Origin: Paragonimus westermani
Taxonomy: Eukaryota; Platyhelminthes; Trematoda; Plagiorchiida; Troglotrematidae
Direction of reading: 5' to 3'
NCBI GenBank assembly: GCA_008508345.1
Contig: QNGE01000917.1
Coordinates: 145,745-209,744 of the forward strand
DNA: 64,000 nucleotides
Shown here: piece after piece, positions 62,604-64,000 of the stretch
Position numbering within the stretch: position 1 is the first letter of the stretch
Layout of the letters: each line of letters opens with the position of its first letter
Made by a program: the position numbers and the translations under genes
The notes under the pieces: model-generated
The model's database searches: none
Told to the model about the DNA's origin: nothing
The model's input: only the letters and a program-made list of their open reading frames with translations

Positions 62604-64000
62604 CTGTGAGGAGACAACCAGAATGACATACGTAAGACCATTCATACATAAACTCAAGTGACGTAATACTAATGTAATCAGAGCACTTTAAATTGGTTTG
62701 GTTTCGATGCCCCTTAATCACGTGAAACATTTCGTATTAGGTATGTCAGTGTGCTGTTGCACTCGAATATGCCTAATTGCAATTGTGACGAAGCGGCCGT
62801 TACATTCTTATTAATAAACACAGCAAACATATAATGCGAAAACATGTAGAGAATATATATGCATCTTAAATTCATCTGTGATGTTCTCAGAGCAGAATGT
62901 TCATTTCTGCAAGAACTAAACAGATAAAACAGTCTTAATCCCAAGTGTTTTTTTCTACCTGACCATGAAACTGACCCCACTGATTAGCCGGGAAAACTGA
63001 TGCAAACAAAGAATCCGGTAGATTTGAACCTAAACATTTTGCTTAAAAATCGAAACATGGCCTCATTTCTTCTAACGTCTCAAATGCTTACCGTGTTATC
63101 AATTAGAGAGTTTAGGACTGCACCTACATGTTCCAGTACTCTTGCAAAAGCGCTTCAGCACATTTAAGCGAAACATGCGTTAACTAAATCACTCGATATT
63201 AAATTCATAATAAAACGAAGTGTTTTTCACGGAGCGGCTAGGAGTGGGGCGGATAGTCATTCAGTTCGTTAGCGAGTGTATGTAAGTCTACGAAAATGTC
63301 AAGTTCATTAACGATTTTTCTCTGGAAACAGAAGGCCGGTTTCAGTCGACTGAGTGGAATGATACTATTAAGTTTCTGAATGCAAAAGTTCCCTTCATAA
63401 TGTGTCTGATGTCTACGGATACCGGTTTTGTGTGTGTTTTGACAACATTGATGTTCTCCGGTAACATGGACTTCTAAATTCATTTGCTAAATGTTTGTTC
63501 ACTCTGGAAACCGAACATCTCTCGGTCATGCCTAGGTGGCACACGCAGACTGACCAGTTTTGAGTTAGGACACAGGTAGCCTCTGGACGCTAGAGTGCAG
63601 TTCAGTTTAGCCAAGTTGGACTGTCTTGTGTTCTAATTTATTAATCTTCACAGAATCTGACGTATACCGTGTTCACCCTTAAAAGTTAGTTCTGTGTAAA
63701 ATTGCTTGTTTCTCATAGTAGCAACTCGTTCAGATGGTGGTTTTCTAACACCATGCTTTTATGTCATCCCCTTAGTGTAACCAACAGACCGTGAAGTGGA
63801 CGTTCTGGAGTCAATTTTATCCACGAGACTCTAATGTACACAGATTCGTCTTGTTTCGATGAATAGCTTGTTTACTAGTGCATGCTTATTGGAGTGACTT
63901 AAGATTACTGACAGGCCGATCATCGACCCGACTCCACCGTGATTGATTGATACAAAGAGACTGGCTCGTGCTGTAAGTTTGTTGCCAACACGTCAATACG
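62228..64000 (-). repeat. right arm of the large inverted duplication
   Basis: Reverse complement of 56,227-57,942. It includes the 57 extra bases at about 62,273-62,329. Matching continues to the last base of the window, so the true arm is longer than 1.77 kb. The differences I saw outside the indel are two substitutions within the exon (for example agaaatc against aggaatc) and one near the inner end. Confidence 0.95.

Noticed and set aside
1..64000. CRISPR array, operon or phage-type system
   Set aside because: No regularly spaced repeats and no closely packed genes; the introns and retroelements show this to be animal nuclear DNA.

Overview
This looks like nuclear DNA of a flatworm, most likely a digenean fluke. 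The reasons are AT-rich sequence, large spliceosomal introns with GT..AG borders, no operons, and decayed non-LTR, Penelope-like and Ty1/copia retroelements of the kind common in fluke genomes. The assignment is an inference and I do not name a species. Almost all short open frames are chance frames inside introns.

Layout. Positions 1-4,960 hold an intron or upstream sequence carrying a degraded plus-strand LINE (about 1,760-3,830). From 4,961 to 49,149 a single plus-strand gene can be assembled from ten exons whose splice phases all agree: a RA-PH adaptor protein of the MRL group (MIG-10/RIAM/Lamellipodin), which also resembles the Grb7/10/14 adaptors. The order is a coiled-coil exon, two low-complexity Ser/Pro-rich exons, a RA domain (two exons), a short linker exon, a PH domain (three exons) and a long terminal exon. 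Its introns run from about 0.4 to 13 kb. They contain a Penelope-like element with a GIY-YIG endonuclease remnant, a second LINE endonuclease fragment just before the last exon, tRNA-like repeats, and one possible opposite-strand exon encoding a membrane segment.

From 50.9 to 52.8 kb three phase-compatible exons may belong to a second plus-strand gene that I do not recognise. From 56,227 to the window end there is a large inverted duplication. The arms are 56,227-57,942 (plus) and 62,228-64,000 (minus); they are nearly identical and still matching where the window ends. Each carries an exon with a death-domain-like fold. The right copy is intact. The left copy lacks 57 bases in frame, which removes a central helix, and then runs into unrelated sequence and a stop. 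The 4.3-kb spacer contains a Ty1/copia reverse transcriptase remnant.

The adaptor protein would be expected to link activated Ras-family GTPases and phosphoinositide membranes to the actin cytoskeleton. The death-domain exon belongs to a different, incompletely visible gene. I see no rRNA genes, intact tRNAs, CRISPR arrays or bacterial-type genes. No new system is demonstrated. The best leads are the inverted death-domain duplication, the hammerhead-like motifs of the Penelope element, and the unrecognised three-exon gene.
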